A stretch of 64,000 nucleotides of DNA from UBA11524 sp963590165 (GTDB taxonomy: Bacteria > Bacillota > Clostridia > Christensenellales > Aristaeellaceae): positions 123,958 to 187,957 of the forward strand of contig CAVANO010000034.1 in NCBI GenBank assembly GCA_963590165.1. Direction: 5' to 3'. Positions within the stretch are counted from its first letter, which is position 1; each line of letters opens with the position of its first letter. The notes under the pieces are model-generated. The model searched no databases. It saw only the letters and a list, made by a program, of their open reading frames with translations, and was not told the origin of the DNA. The translations under genes were made by a program, and so were the position numbers. This document shows positions 1 through 7,735 of the stretch, piece after piece.

Positions 1-943
1 CAACCGATACATCACGTCCCATCACTTCAACATTTTGAGGCTTTAGAGAGAATGTGCCATGCTCCATATCCAGAATAAAGCCTTCCGGACGAATACCGGC
101 AAACACCTCTTGATCCTTGACACCAGGTACCTGCATCACATTTTCACTGCCGATAAAGAGTTCTTCATTCTTGACACTGCCGGCAAAGATGTTAATCGGC
201 GGTGTGCCAAGGAAATTCGCGACAAACAAATTTTCCGGATTATCGTAGACTTCCTGCGGCTTGCCGATCTGCTGCACGATGCCGGACTTCATGACAACAA
301 TCATGTCGGAAATAGACATAGCTTCTTCCTGATCGTGCGTGACAAAGACGGTCGTAATTTTCGTTTCCTTCTGAATGCGGCGAATTTCTTCTCGCGTTTG
401 CAGACGCAGACGTGCATCGAGGTTTGACAGCGGCTCATCAAGCAGTAGCACGCGAGGCATTTTCACCAGCGCACGTGCGATGGCAACACGCTGCTGCTGA
501 CCGCCGGAAAGCTCACTTGGCTTGCGGTCGAGCAGGTTTTCAATCTGCACGAGTTTCGCCGCTTCCTGCGCACGTGTCAACATGGCATCTTTGCTCAGTT
601 TATCCTTGCCGCGCAGATTCTGCAGAGGAAAGAGAATATTTTGTTTGACAGTCAAATGCGGATAGAGTGCGTAGTTCTGGAACACAAGCCCGATGCCTCT
701 ATTTTCCGTGGACAGTTCCGTCACATCGTCATCGCCGAAGAAAATCTTGCCGCTGCTGGGCTTTTGAAGGCCGCTGATCATATACAGTGTTGTACTCTTG
801 CCACAGCCTGAAGGGCCGAGCAAACCGATCAGTTGCCCGTCCGGAATGGTGAAGTTGAAGTTGTTGACTGCAACAACCTCTTCGCCTGACTTTTTGTTGC
901 GGCTCGGGAAGATTTTCGTCAGATTCTGCAAAACGATTTTCAT
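1..943 (-). CDS. Sugar-type ABC transporter ATP-binding protein (partial, 3' end cut by window)
   Basis: Nucleotide-binding subunit expected to power a CUT1-type carbohydrate or related importer. I translated the minus strand from the ATG at 943-941; 314 codons are visible before the window edge, so the C-terminus is missing. Visible in order: Walker A GPSGCGKST, Q-loop region (VFQNYALYPHLT), signature LSGGQQQR, Walker B LLLDEPLSNLDA, the switch His in VFVTHDQEEA, then the start of a TOBE-like region. This layout matches the MsmK/UgpC/MalK group. The start is supported by AAGGGG a few bases upstream. It lies 41 bases downstream of the RDD gene on the same strand and may be co-transcribed with it. 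The permeases and binding protein are not in the window, so the substrate cannot be named. Confidence 0.9.
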   Translation of the reverse strand, partial: MKIVLQNLTKIFPSRNKKSGEEVVAVNNFNFTIPDGQLIGLLGPSGCGKSTTLYMISGLQKPSSGKIFFGDDDVTELSTENRGIGLVFQNYALYPHLTVKQNILFPLQNLRGKDKLSKDAMLTRAQEAAKLVQIENLLDRKPSELSGGQQQRVAIARALVKMPRVLLLDEPLSNLDARLRLQTREEIRRIQKETKITTVFVTHDQEEAMSISDMIVVMKSGIVQQIGKPQEVYDNPENLFVANFLGTPPINIFAGSVKNEELFIGSENVMQVPGVKDQEVFAGIRPEGFILDMEHGTFSLKPQNVEVMGRDVSV

Positions 944-984
944 AGAATCCCCTTTCTTTATTCCGTACATTTTTTTGCGTGTGG

Positions 985-1746
985 TTAATAGGGCTGATTG
1001 GCGCTTGACTCTGCCTGACCCTTAGCGATGTAGGCTACTCTTTCCTCAGCAGTCCGAAAAATCCGCTGACTGCCCATGTCAACCGCAATTGTATCGGCCA
1101 GCAAATCATGAATCAAAGAATGATTCTTCGTCACAAGGAAAAGAATCACTTGAGATAGCAGAAGAGCAATGACAATGCAGCAGACCACAAGATTCAGGTT
1201 GCCGAAGAAGACCATCATGACAGCCATCACCGGTATCATCGTTTCCACTGCATACTTGCCGAGCACCGTTCTGACGAACAGCATGACAGGCGAAATCTGC
1301 ACGCTGTCCGAGCGCATCAGAGCGACGCCAAATATCTTTTTGCCCAGTGTCTGTCCGTTTTTCAACAGCAGGGGAACCAGAAATTCAAGCAGCAAGTAGG
1401 CTATCAGGATGCCAAAACTGACGATGAGCAGTGAAAGCTGAATGACCATCTCATACGCACGCACGGCATCCTCATCAGCGGCAAGCTGCTGATTGACCTG
1501 CTCTGTAAGCTGCTGCTCTTCCTCGGTGAGGTCGCTGTAATTCTGTGAAATAACAGAAATATCAAGACCATTCTCGTCAGCAATGGCTTGATACCGTGTC
1601 ATGAGTGTATCATAATAGCTGTCGTAATTCAGCACATACGATAAGCCCCAGCCACACAAAACGCAAGCAACTGCCAATAGAATCACATCGAAAAGAAAGG
1701 CTGAGATGCGTTTCCATACATTTGCCCGCTGAAGATCACATGCCAT
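985..1746 (-). CDS. RDD family integral membrane protein
   Basis: 253-residue predicted inner-membrane protein of the RDD family; the function of the family is generally unclear (some members are linked to ion transport or stress). Visible: an N-terminal stretch with the family Arg and Asp (KRISAFLFDVILL), a first membrane segment, a long acidic extracytoplasmic or loop stretch (about residues 45-95, rich in E, Q and D), then several hydrophobic segments. A conserved-looking NGQTLGKKIFGVAL motif, typical of RDD proteins, is at about residues 130-143. AGGAGG lies 10 bases before the ATG at 1746. A TATAAT-like -10 is visible at 1798-1803 on the minus strand, without a good -35. Confidence 0.82.
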   Translation of the reverse strand: MACDLQRANVWKRISAFLFDVILLAVACVLCGWGLSYVLNYDSYYDTLMTRYQAIADENGLDISVISQNYSDLTEEEQQLTEQVNQQLAADEDAVRAYEMVIQLSLLIVSFGILIAYLLLEFLVPLLLKNGQTLGKKIFGVALMRSDSVQISPVMLFVRTVLGKYAVETMIPVMAVMMVFFGNLNLVVCCIVIALLLSQVILFLVTKNHSLIHDLLADTIAVDMGSQRIFRTAEERVAYIAKGQAESSANQPY

Positions 1747-1924
1747 CGAGGTTCATCCTCCTGCTAATGATCATGTCCTATTTTTTTACCAAATACTATT
1801 ATACCGAAAATTTCCCGAAACGCTATAGAAAAACCAAATTCTTTTTCATTTTCGTCAAAATTTCCACTTTTCAGCCCACAAATTATATGCTTTTGTGCTT
1901 CATGCAAATCTTTCGCTTCAACCG

Positions 1925-1953
1925 TTGACATTTCCGTGAAATGGGCGTAAGAT
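1925..1953 (+). promoter_or_regulatory. Sigma-A-type promoter for corA-like gene
   Basis: TTGACA at 1925-1930, a 17-base spacer, and TAAGAT at 1948-1953. It predicts transcription start near 1960 and therefore an untranslated leader of about 165 bases before the CorA start codon. Confidence 0.7.
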
Positions 1954-1960
1954 AACACAT

Positions 1961-2095
1961 AGGTATGTTAGCAGCCATTTTTCAGCATACCTGAAAGGAG
2001 CGCTTAACCGATATGGACAGTGACCCGTATAGTAACAATTTCTTACAAGGCAGCGCTCCCATCGCGCAATAACGACTGAAGCTGCGCTGTCTTTT
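1961..2095 (+). promoter_or_regulatory. Structured 5' leader of corA-like gene, possible riboswitch/attenuator
   Basis: Two consecutive perfect stems are visible: AGGTATG (1961-1967) with CATACCT (1986-1992), and GGAGCGC (1997-2003) with GCGCTCC (2053-2059). The 3' arm of the second stem overlaps CAGCGC (2051-2056), which can instead pair with GCGCTG (2084-2089) followed by TCTTTT. That gives two mutually exclusive folds, as in antiterminator/terminator switches. I could not match it to the M-box, NiCo, yybP-ykoY or fluoride riboswitch consensus from memory. Its role in metal-responsive control is an inference from the downstream transporter. Confidence 0.45.
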
Positions 2096-2124
2096 CCGTG
2101 CAAGTAATGAAAGGACGCAGCAGC

Positions 2125-3063
2125 ATGAGAAGAATTTTCAAGACAATCGAAGATCATCTTTCTGAATGTACAACACTTGAAAAGGGCGTTTGGGTGCATC
2201 TGCAGAGCCCGACAAAAGAAGAACTGGATGGGCTGACGACTCGTTTCGATCTCGACCCGACTTTCCTGCCTGCAGCGCTGGACGAAGAGGAATCTGCACG
2301 CATCGACTATGACCCTGACAAGCAGCAGACGCTCCTCATTGTCGATATTCCATATGTTGATACAGAAGGCACCGGTTATGTCTACAGCACTATTCCGCTT
2401 GGCATCGTCCTTTGCGATGAAGTCATCATCACCGTCTGCACGCGCGATACGCCCATCATCAATGACTTCACAGAGGAACGCATCCGCAACTTCTGGACTT
2501 TCAAGCGCACACGTTTTATCCTGCAGATTCTTCAGCGTAATGCCGGACGTTTCCTGTCCTACCTGAAGCAAATCGACAAGACAAGCCAGCACATTCAGGA
2601 AAAACTGGAACATTCCAGCCGGAATCAAGAACTTCTTCAGATGATGAAGCTCGAAAAGTCGCTGGTTTACTTCAACACCTCGCTTAAAGGCAATGCGCTG
2701 GTCATGGAGCGCCTGATGCGTCAGGATATCCTGAAGCGTTATCCGGAGGACACGGATTTGCTGGAGGATGTCATCATCGAAAACAAGCAGGCTATGGAAA
2801 TGTGCTCTATTTACCGCGATATCATGAGCAACACGACTGATGCCTTTGCATCCATCATCAACAACAACTTGAATATCACCATGAAGGTGCTGACTGCACT
2901 GACTGTCCTCTTCGCTGTGCCGACGCTGGTCATGACCATCTGGGGAATCAATGTCCCTGTGCCATTTGAAAAGCAGGTTTGGGGATTCGCTGCCGTCTGC
3001 GGGATCGCAGTCATTCTGACGCTGTTGGCATACATCGTAATGCATAAGAAAAACATGCTGTAA
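2125..3063 (+). CDS. CorA-family divalent metal transporter
   Basis: 312-residue member of the CorA superfamily (Mg2+, Co2+ or related divalent cation channel, homopentameric, inner membrane). A large N-terminal cytoplasmic domain with long helices is followed by two C-terminal membrane segments at about 254-273 and 285-305. The signature GMN between them is replaced by GIN at 274-276, followed by VPVPF instead of the usual acidic loop. The start at ATG 2125 is chosen because AAAGGA sits 9 bases upstream; a GTG at 2098 would extend the frame but has no ribosome-binding site. It is a single gene with its own promoter and terminator. The substrate cannot be assigned: the GIN variant could alter selectivity. 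Confidence 0.87.
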   Translation: MRRIFKTIEDHLSECTTLEKGVWVHLQSPTKEELDGLTTRFDLDPTFLPAALDEEESARIDYDPDKQQTLLIVDIPYVDTEGTGYVYSTIPLGIVLCDEVIITVCTRDTPIINDFTEERIRNFWTFKRTRFILQILQRNAGRFLSYLKQIDKTSQHIQEKLEHSSRNQELLQMMKLEKSLVYFNTSLKGNALVMERLMRQDILKRYPEDTDLLEDVIIENKQAMEMCSIYRDIMSNTTDAFASIINNNLNITMKVLTALTVLFAVPTLVMTIWGINVPVPFEKQVWGFAAVCGIAVILTLLAYIVMHKKNML

Positions 3064-3122
3064 GGCAGGATGCGCTCCGATATTCTTTGGCCGTATTAAA
3101 AAATTTTCCTATACAAGTATAA

Positions 3123-3167
3123 ATAATTCTCCTTTTGATTTTTGTCAATCGGAGGATTATTTTTATG
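3123..3167 (+). terminator. Rho-independent terminator of corA-like gene
   Basis: An 11-base-pair stem, AATAATTCTCC (3123-3133) with GGAGGATTATT (3152-3162), contains one wobble and is followed by a T-rich run. It separates the CorA unit from the ATP synthase promoter. Confidence 0.8.
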
Positions 3168-3200
3168 CGCAATTTTGCCAAAATTCAATCTTCTTTTTTC

Positions 3201-3229
3201 TTGCAATAATTTTGTCAAAGTGTTATAAT
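3201..3229 (+). promoter_or_regulatory. Promoter of the ATP synthase operon
   Basis: TTGCAA at 3201-3206, 17-base spacer, TATAAT at 3224-3229. The first gene starts about 42 bases downstream of the -10. No second promoter was seen inside the operon. Confidence 0.75.
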
Positions 3230-3270
3230 GACCGATGTTCCCGAAGAAAACAGCGAAAGCGAGGTATTCT

Positions 3271-4125
3271 ATGAAGCTGGAGAAAAAGAACAGTCAGACG
3301 CGAATCATTGTCATCATGATCGTGCTCCTGGCGGCCTTGCTCGCAGCCATCTTTCTGACAGATTCCGGCGGGACAAAATCGGAAACGATTCAGGAAGTCA
3401 TGAAGGATGCAGTGCTGCATGAAGACAACCAAATGGCATTTCTGGGGATGACCGTAAACCCATCCGTTATTTCGGACTGGGTAGTCACCGGACTGCTGTT
3501 TGTCTGTGCAGCGCTTCTGCGGGTGTTCGTCATTCCTCATTTCAAAATCATCCCTGGGAAGTTTCAAACCCTGCTTGAGTCATTGGTTTCCTACTTCCAG
3601 AACTTAGCGAAGTCATACAGTCCGCATCGGAACGCGTTTTTGAGCGTGTACCTCTTCTCTGTGGGCGTGTATATCTCAGTCGGAACACTCTTTGAGCTGC
3701 TCGGCATCCAGTGGATGACCACGAAGGGGATGTCCATGTCGCTGCCTGCGCCGATTTCGGACATCAATGCAGCCATCGCGACGGGCGTCATGTCCTACTG
3801 TGTGATTCTATCCGGCGGCATTGCCAGCAACGGTCTGCGTGGTGTCGGCTCGACGCTCAAGGAGTTCTCGCTGCCCATTTCCATGAGCTTCCGTCTTTTC
3901 GGCGCTCTGCTGGGCGGTCTGCTCGTTTCCGAGCTCGTCTATTACTCACTGTCCCTGAGCTTCGTGCTGCCAGTCGCGGTGGGCGTCCTGTTCACCTTAC
4001 TGCACGCGCTCATCCAAACATACGTGCTGACGATGCTAACCGCCAACTACTACGGTGAAGTCAGTGAGCCCCCGAAGCCCAAGAAAAAGAAGCAAAAAGC
4101 AACCGCTGTTCAGGCGGCAAATTGA
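3271..4125 (+). CDS. atpB: F-type ATP synthase subunit a
   Basis: 284-residue Fo subunit a, which forms the two ion half-channels against the c-ring. It begins with a hydrophobic segment (about residues 11-30) after a basic N-terminus, then has four or five further membrane helices. The essential channel arginine lies in SFRLFGALLGG in the fourth main helix. The C-terminus ends in a Lys/Pro-rich tail. ATG 3271 is preferred over an in-frame ATG at 3235 because GAGG lies 7 bases upstream of 3271, whereas 3235 falls only 6 bases past the -10 box. It is the first gene of the operon; atpI is absent here. Confidence 0.93.
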   Translation: MKLEKKNSQTRIIVIMIVLLAALLAAIFLTDSGGTKSETIQEVMKDAVLHEDNQMAFLGMTVNPSVISDWVVTGLLFVCAALLRVFVIPHFKIIPGKFQTLLESLVSYFQNLAKSYSPHRNAFLSVYLFSVGVYISVGTLFELLGIQWMTTKGMSMSLPAPISDINAAIATGVMSYCVILSGGIASNGLRGVGSTLKEFSLPISMSFRLFGALLGGLLVSELVYYSLSLSFVLPVAVGVLFTLLHALIQTYVLTMLTANYYGEVSEPPKPKKKKQKATAVQAAN

Positions 4126-4155
4126 TTAAGAATTAGATTTAGGAGGAGATTAATT

Positions 4156-4515
4156 ATGAAGAAGTTTCTGAATATGATGGCTCTGGTTCTGGCGATTGTT
4201 TGTGTAGCTGCCCTGTTTGCTGTTCCTGCCCTTGCTGAATCCGCCGATGTTGCTGAGGTTGCCGAGGCTGCCTCCACCAGTTCTGATGCTGTGACGACTG
4301 CAAAGGCTTTTGCCGCTGCGATTGCGATTGCTGTTGTAGCTGCTGTCGGCGCTATTGCCATGGGTCTTGCCATCTCGAAGTCCGTCGAATCCATTGCTCG
4401 TCAGCCGGAAGCAAGTGAGAACATCCGTGGCAGCCTGATGATCGGTCTGGTCTTCATCGAAACCGCTATCATTTATGCCCTGATTGTTGCGATTCTGGTC
4501 GTGTTCGTCCTGTAA
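4156..4515 (+). CDS. atpE: F-type ATP synthase subunit c with N-terminal signal-like extension
   Basis: Forms the rotor ring of Fo. At 119 residues it is longer than usual (about 70-90). Residues 1-27 look like a signal peptide ending AVPALA, followed by an acidic/Ser/Thr-rich linker to about residue 48, then the two-helix hairpin. The loop motif is ARQPEA (81-86) and the ion-binding glutamate is E102 in FIETAIIYAL. The helix-1 glycine motif GxGxGxGxG reads A62, V64, A66, A68, G70. The position equivalent to the Na+-ligand Gln of Ilyobacter subunit c is M69. This argues for proton rather than sodium coupling (inference). AGGAGG precedes the ATG. The gene lies between atpB and atpF. Confidence 0.93.
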   Translation: MKKFLNMMALVLAIVCVAALFAVPALAESADVAEVAEAASTSSDAVTTAKAFAAAIAIAVVAAVGAIAMGLAISKSVESIARQPEASENIRGSLMIGLVFIETAIIYALIVAILVVFVL

Positions 4516-4581
4516 TGATAACGATTCAAAGTTTCGGAAAGGGAGCAGACGTCCAAAGCGTCTGTTCATTCAGGTGAAGAT

Positions 4582-5079
4582 ATGCCGCTGAATATTAATT
4601 TCCAGCAGATTTTGCTGCACATGTTCAACCTTGTTATTCTGGCAGGCGGTTTGTATCTTTTGCTGTACAAGCCGGTTGCCGATTTCATGAAGAAGCGTGA
4701 GGATTACTTCGCCGATTTGCAGGCGAAAGCTCAGAAAACACAGCAGGATGCAGACGCTGTGCTGCAGACATATCAGGCGAAGCTTGCAGGTGCCGATGAG
4801 GAAATCCGCCAAAAGAGCGATGCCGCCGCTCAGGAAACCGATGCTGCATGCCGCAAGCAGCTCGAGCGTGTACGCAGCGAGGCTGATAAACTGATGAAGG
4901 ATGCACAGGCATCCGCTGCTGTCGAGCGCAAAGCAATGATCGAAAGTGCGCAGAAGGACATTGCGCAGATGGTCGTGAGTGCTACAGACAAGCTGCTCAA
5001 TCAGCAGGATTCATCGAATGATCAGGCGCTGTATGACAGCTTTCTGAAGGCTGCACAGGAGGACGAACGTCATGAATGA
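4582..5079 (+). CDS. atpF: F-type ATP synthase subunit b
   Basis: 165-residue peripheral-stalk subunit of normal length. One N-terminal membrane helix (about residues 8-28, LLHMFNLVILAGGLYLLLY) is followed by a long charged, Ala/Gln-rich helix that would dimerise and reach F1. Its C-terminal end normally binds the C-terminal domain of delta. The next gene overlaps it by 8 bases and starts with exactly that delta domain. No frameshift or extra domain is visible, so the missing delta N-terminal domain is not fused to b. Confidence 0.92.
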   Translation: MPLNINFQQILLHMFNLVILAGGLYLLLYKPVADFMKKREDYFADLQAKAQKTQQDADAVLQTYQAKLAGADEEIRQKSDAAAQETDAACRKQLERVRSEADKLMKDAQASAAVERKAMIESAQKDIAQMVVSATDKLLNQQDSSNDQALYDSFLKAAQEDERHE

Positions 5080-6838
5080 AACAAAGCAGAGCCGCTTGAC
5101 GGCTACGCTGCTTTGCGTGACGCCGCCGACTCCAGAGCAGGAGCAAGCAATCCGCGCCTTCCTTGAAAAAAAGCACGGCGTGGACATTGACCTGCAGATT
5201 CGTCAGGATGCTTCCCTGCAGAGCGGCTTCATCCTGCAGGTCGGTAGTGAGGTATACGACTGGAGTACCAAGGGTCGTATGGCTCAGTTCCGTCGTGCGA
5301 TGGAGAAGACTGTCGGAAAGCAGTGCACGGAGAACATCATTCCGCTTCTGCGCAGTAGCATCGAATCTTTCCGTCTGCTTGCACAGAGCAGCGAAGTTGG
5401 CACGGTGAAGTCCATCAGCGACGGCATTGCGGTTGTCGATGGACTTGAACATGCCGCATACGGCGAAATCCTCATGTTCGAGAACGGCATCAAGGGCATG
5501 GTACAGGATTTGCGCCGCAACGAAACAGGTTGCATTCTCTTTGACAATGCCGATGAAATTTATGCGGGCAGTAAGGTTGTCCGCACAGGCAAGACAGCTG
5601 GCGTTCCGGTCGGCGATTGCTTCCTCGGCCGCGTTGTCGATGCCCTTGGACGCCCGATCGACGGCGGTGCAGATATTCAGACAAATGAATATCGACCGAT
5701 TGAACAGCCTGCTCCCGGTATCATCGACCGTCAGAGCGTCGACACGCCGCTTGAAACCGGTCTGCTGTCCATTGATGCCATGTTCCCGATTGGCCGCGGT
5801 CAGCGCGAGCTGATTATTGGCGACCGTCAGACAGGTAAGACTGCCATTGCCCTCGACACCATCCTGAATCAGAGGGGCAAGAACGTCATCTGCGTGTATG
5901 TAGCCATTGGTCAGAAGGCTTCCAGCGTCGCGCAACTCGTCGAGAACCTGCGCCGCCGTGATGCTATGTCTTACTGCATCGTTGTTTCAGCAACGGCAGG
6001 CGAGGCAGATACGATGCAGTACATTGCACCGTATGCCGGCTGTGCTATGGCAGAGTACTTCATGCATCGCGGTCGCGACGTGCTTATTGTCTATGATGAC
6101 CTGTCCAAGCACGCCATCGCGTATCGAGCCATGAGTCTTCTTCTTGAGCGTGCGCCGGGTCGTGAAGCATATCCGGGTGATGTTTTCTACCTGCACTCGA
6201 GGCTTCTCGAACGCTCCGCACACCTGAGTGACCAACTCGGCGGCGGCAGCATGACGGCACTGCCGATTGTTGAAACGCAGGCAGGCGACGTTTCCGCCTA
6301 TATCCCGACAAACATCATTTCCATCACTGATGGTCAGATTTTCCTCGAGAGCGACTTGTTCTTTGCCGGTCAGCGTCCGGCTGTCAACGTTGGTCTTTCC
6401 GTTTCGCGTGTTGGCGGTGCCGCACAAACGAAAGCCACAAAGAAGGCGACCGGCAGCCTGCGTCTTGACTTGGCGCAGTACCGCGAGATGGAGGTCTTCA
6501 CGCAATTCTCCAGCGACCTCGATGACGGCACGAAGGAACAGCTCCATTATGGTCAGGGACTGATGCAAATGCTCCGTCAGAAGCAGTATCATCCGCTGAG
6601 CATGAGCGAACAGGTCATTGTGCTTGTTTGCGCCATGGGGCACATTCTTGCCAAGGTGCCGGTCAAGTCTGTGACGGAATTCCGCGATGCGCTGCTTGCC
6701 TATTTTGTGAAGGAGCAGAGTGCCATCTGCAGGAAAATCGATGAGGACAAGGTGCTGACGGATGACCTGAAGCAGGATATTCTTCGTGCTGCTGAGGAGT
6801 TCCTGAACACTGAAGGCAGCCGTTTCAGGAGGGAATAA
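5072..6838 (+). CDS. atpA: ATP synthase delta C-terminal domain fused to alpha subunit
   Basis: 588 residues, about 85 more than a normal alpha subunit. Residues 1 to about 83 match the C-terminal domain of delta/OSCP: a VTP(P)-type strand start, an EQEQAIRAFLEKKHG helix, then DASLQSGFILQVGSEVYDWS and a short final helix. Alpha starts at about residue 88 (IIPLLRSSIESF, equivalent to the EISELIKQRI start). The nucleotide-binding P-loop GDRQTGKT is at 250-257 and the SVSRVGGAAQ arginine-finger region is intact. No delta N-terminal helical bundle is encoded anywhere between atpF and atpG. The start ATG 5072 overlaps atpF by 8 bases and has AGGAGG nearby. The reading frame is continuous, with no sign of frameshift at the junction. 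The fusion predicts up to three delta C-terminal domains per F1. Confidence 0.92.
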   Translation: MNETKQSRLTATLLCVTPPTPEQEQAIRAFLEKKHGVDIDLQIRQDASLQSGFILQVGSEVYDWSTKGRMAQFRRAMEKTVGKQCTENIIPLLRSSIESFRLLAQSSEVGTVKSISDGIAVVDGLEHAAYGEILMFENGIKGMVQDLRRNETGCILFDNADEIYAGSKVVRTGKTAGVPVGDCFLGRVVDALGRPIDGGADIQTNEYRPIEQPAPGIIDRQSVDTPLETGLLSIDAMFPIGRGQRELIIGDRQTGKTAIALDTILNQRGKNVICVYVAIGQKASSVAQLVENLRRRDAMSYCIVVSATAGEADTMQYIAPYAGCAMAEYFMHRGRDVLIVYDDLSKHAIAYRAMSLLLERAPGREAYPGDVFYLHSRLLERSAHLSDQLGGGSMTALPIVETQAGDVSAYIPTNIISITDGQIFLESDLFFAGQRPAVNVGLSVSRVGGAAQTKATKKATGSLRLDLAQYREMEVFTQFSSDLDDGTKEQLHYGQGLMQMLRQKQYHPLSMSEQVIVLVCAMGHILAKVPVKSVTEFRDALLAYFVKEQSAICRKIDEDKVLTDDLKQDILRAAEEFLNTEGSRFRRE

Positions 6839-6841
6839 TCC

Positions 6842-7735
6842 ATGCCCAGCGCAAAGGAAATCAAAGGTAGGATTTCCAGCATCAAGGATACGCAGAAAAT
6901 CACCAATGCCATGTACCTGATTTCCTCCACGAAGCTCCGCAAGGCGAAGAATGACTTAAACCGCACGCGTCCGTATTTTGAGGCGCTCAAAGGCGAAATC
7001 AAGCGCATCTTCCGCACGGTACCTGATGTGGACAGCAAGTACTTCTATCCGCCGGCGGGTGCACCGAAGCTCGAAGGTGAATATGCATGCCTGGTGATTA
7101 CGGCGGATAAAGGCATGGCAGGCGCTTATAATCATAATGTGCTCAAAATCGCGCGGGAAATGCTGAATGAGCATCCAAACACGAAACTGTTTGTTGTCGG
7201 CGAATACGGCCGCCAGCACTTCATGCAGACGGGTACGCCCATCGAGCAAAGTTTCCTGTATCCTGCCCAGAATCCAACGCTGCATCGTGCACGCCAAATC
7301 AGCAACATCCTGCTTGAACGCTACGACAACGGTGAATTTCAGAAGCTGTTTATCGTCTACACCGACATGAAGAACAGCATGTCCGCCGAAGCAACAAGCA
7401 CACGCCTGTTGCCGTTCCACCGCGGTGATTTCGCCTCTGTTGCAGCGCCGGGAAGTGTCCATTTCGATTTCATTTCCGGCGTTGAAGCAGTGCTGGACAA
7501 CGTCATCCGCAGCTACGTAACCGGCTTCGTGTACAGTGCTTTAGTCGACAGCTTCTGTGCTGAACAGAATGCGCGCATGACAGCCATGTCTTCTGCTGGT
7601 GACAACGCTGACAAAATGCTGTCAGCACTGTCAGTTCAATACAATCGCGTCCGGCAAGCCTCCATTACGCAAGAAATCACAGAGGTATCCTCCGGCGCAA
7701 AGGCTCAGAAAAGAAAGAAGGTGCCTACATGCTGA
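6842..7735 (+). CDS. atpG: F-type ATP synthase subunit gamma
   Basis: 297-residue central-stalk subunit. The N-terminal helix has the family pattern (KEIKGRISSIKDTQKITNAM) and the C-terminal helix contains ALSVQYNRVRQASITQEITE, so both halves of the coiled coil are intact. The middle Rossmann-like domain includes VITADKGMAGAYN. A lysine-rich tail follows the last helix. The ATG lies 3 bases after the alpha stop, with GGAGG just upstream; the 3' end overlaps the beta gene by 7 bases, suggesting translational coupling. Confidence 0.95.
   Translation: MPSAKEIKGRISSIKDTQKITNAMYLISSTKLRKAKNDLNRTRPYFEALKGEIKRIFRTVPDVDSKYFYPPAGAPKLEGEYACLVITADKGMAGAYNHNVLKIAREMLNEHPNTKLFVVGEYGRQHFMQTGTPIEQSFLYPAQNPTLHRARQISNILLERYDNGEFQKLFIVYTDMKNSMSAEATSTRLLPFHRGDFASVAAPGSVHFDFISGVEAVLDNVIRSYVTGFVYSALVDSFCAEQNARMTAMSSAGDNADKMLSALSVQYNRVRQASITQEITEVSSGAKAQKRKKVPTC

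Noticed and set aside
1961..2095. M-box magnesium riboswitch
   Set aside because: The conserved M-box core sequences are not present; only the position before a CorA-like gene fits.
1918..3045. 375-codon open frame antisense to the CorA-like gene
   Set aside because: Shadow of a complete CorA-family protein; no promoter or start site found for it.
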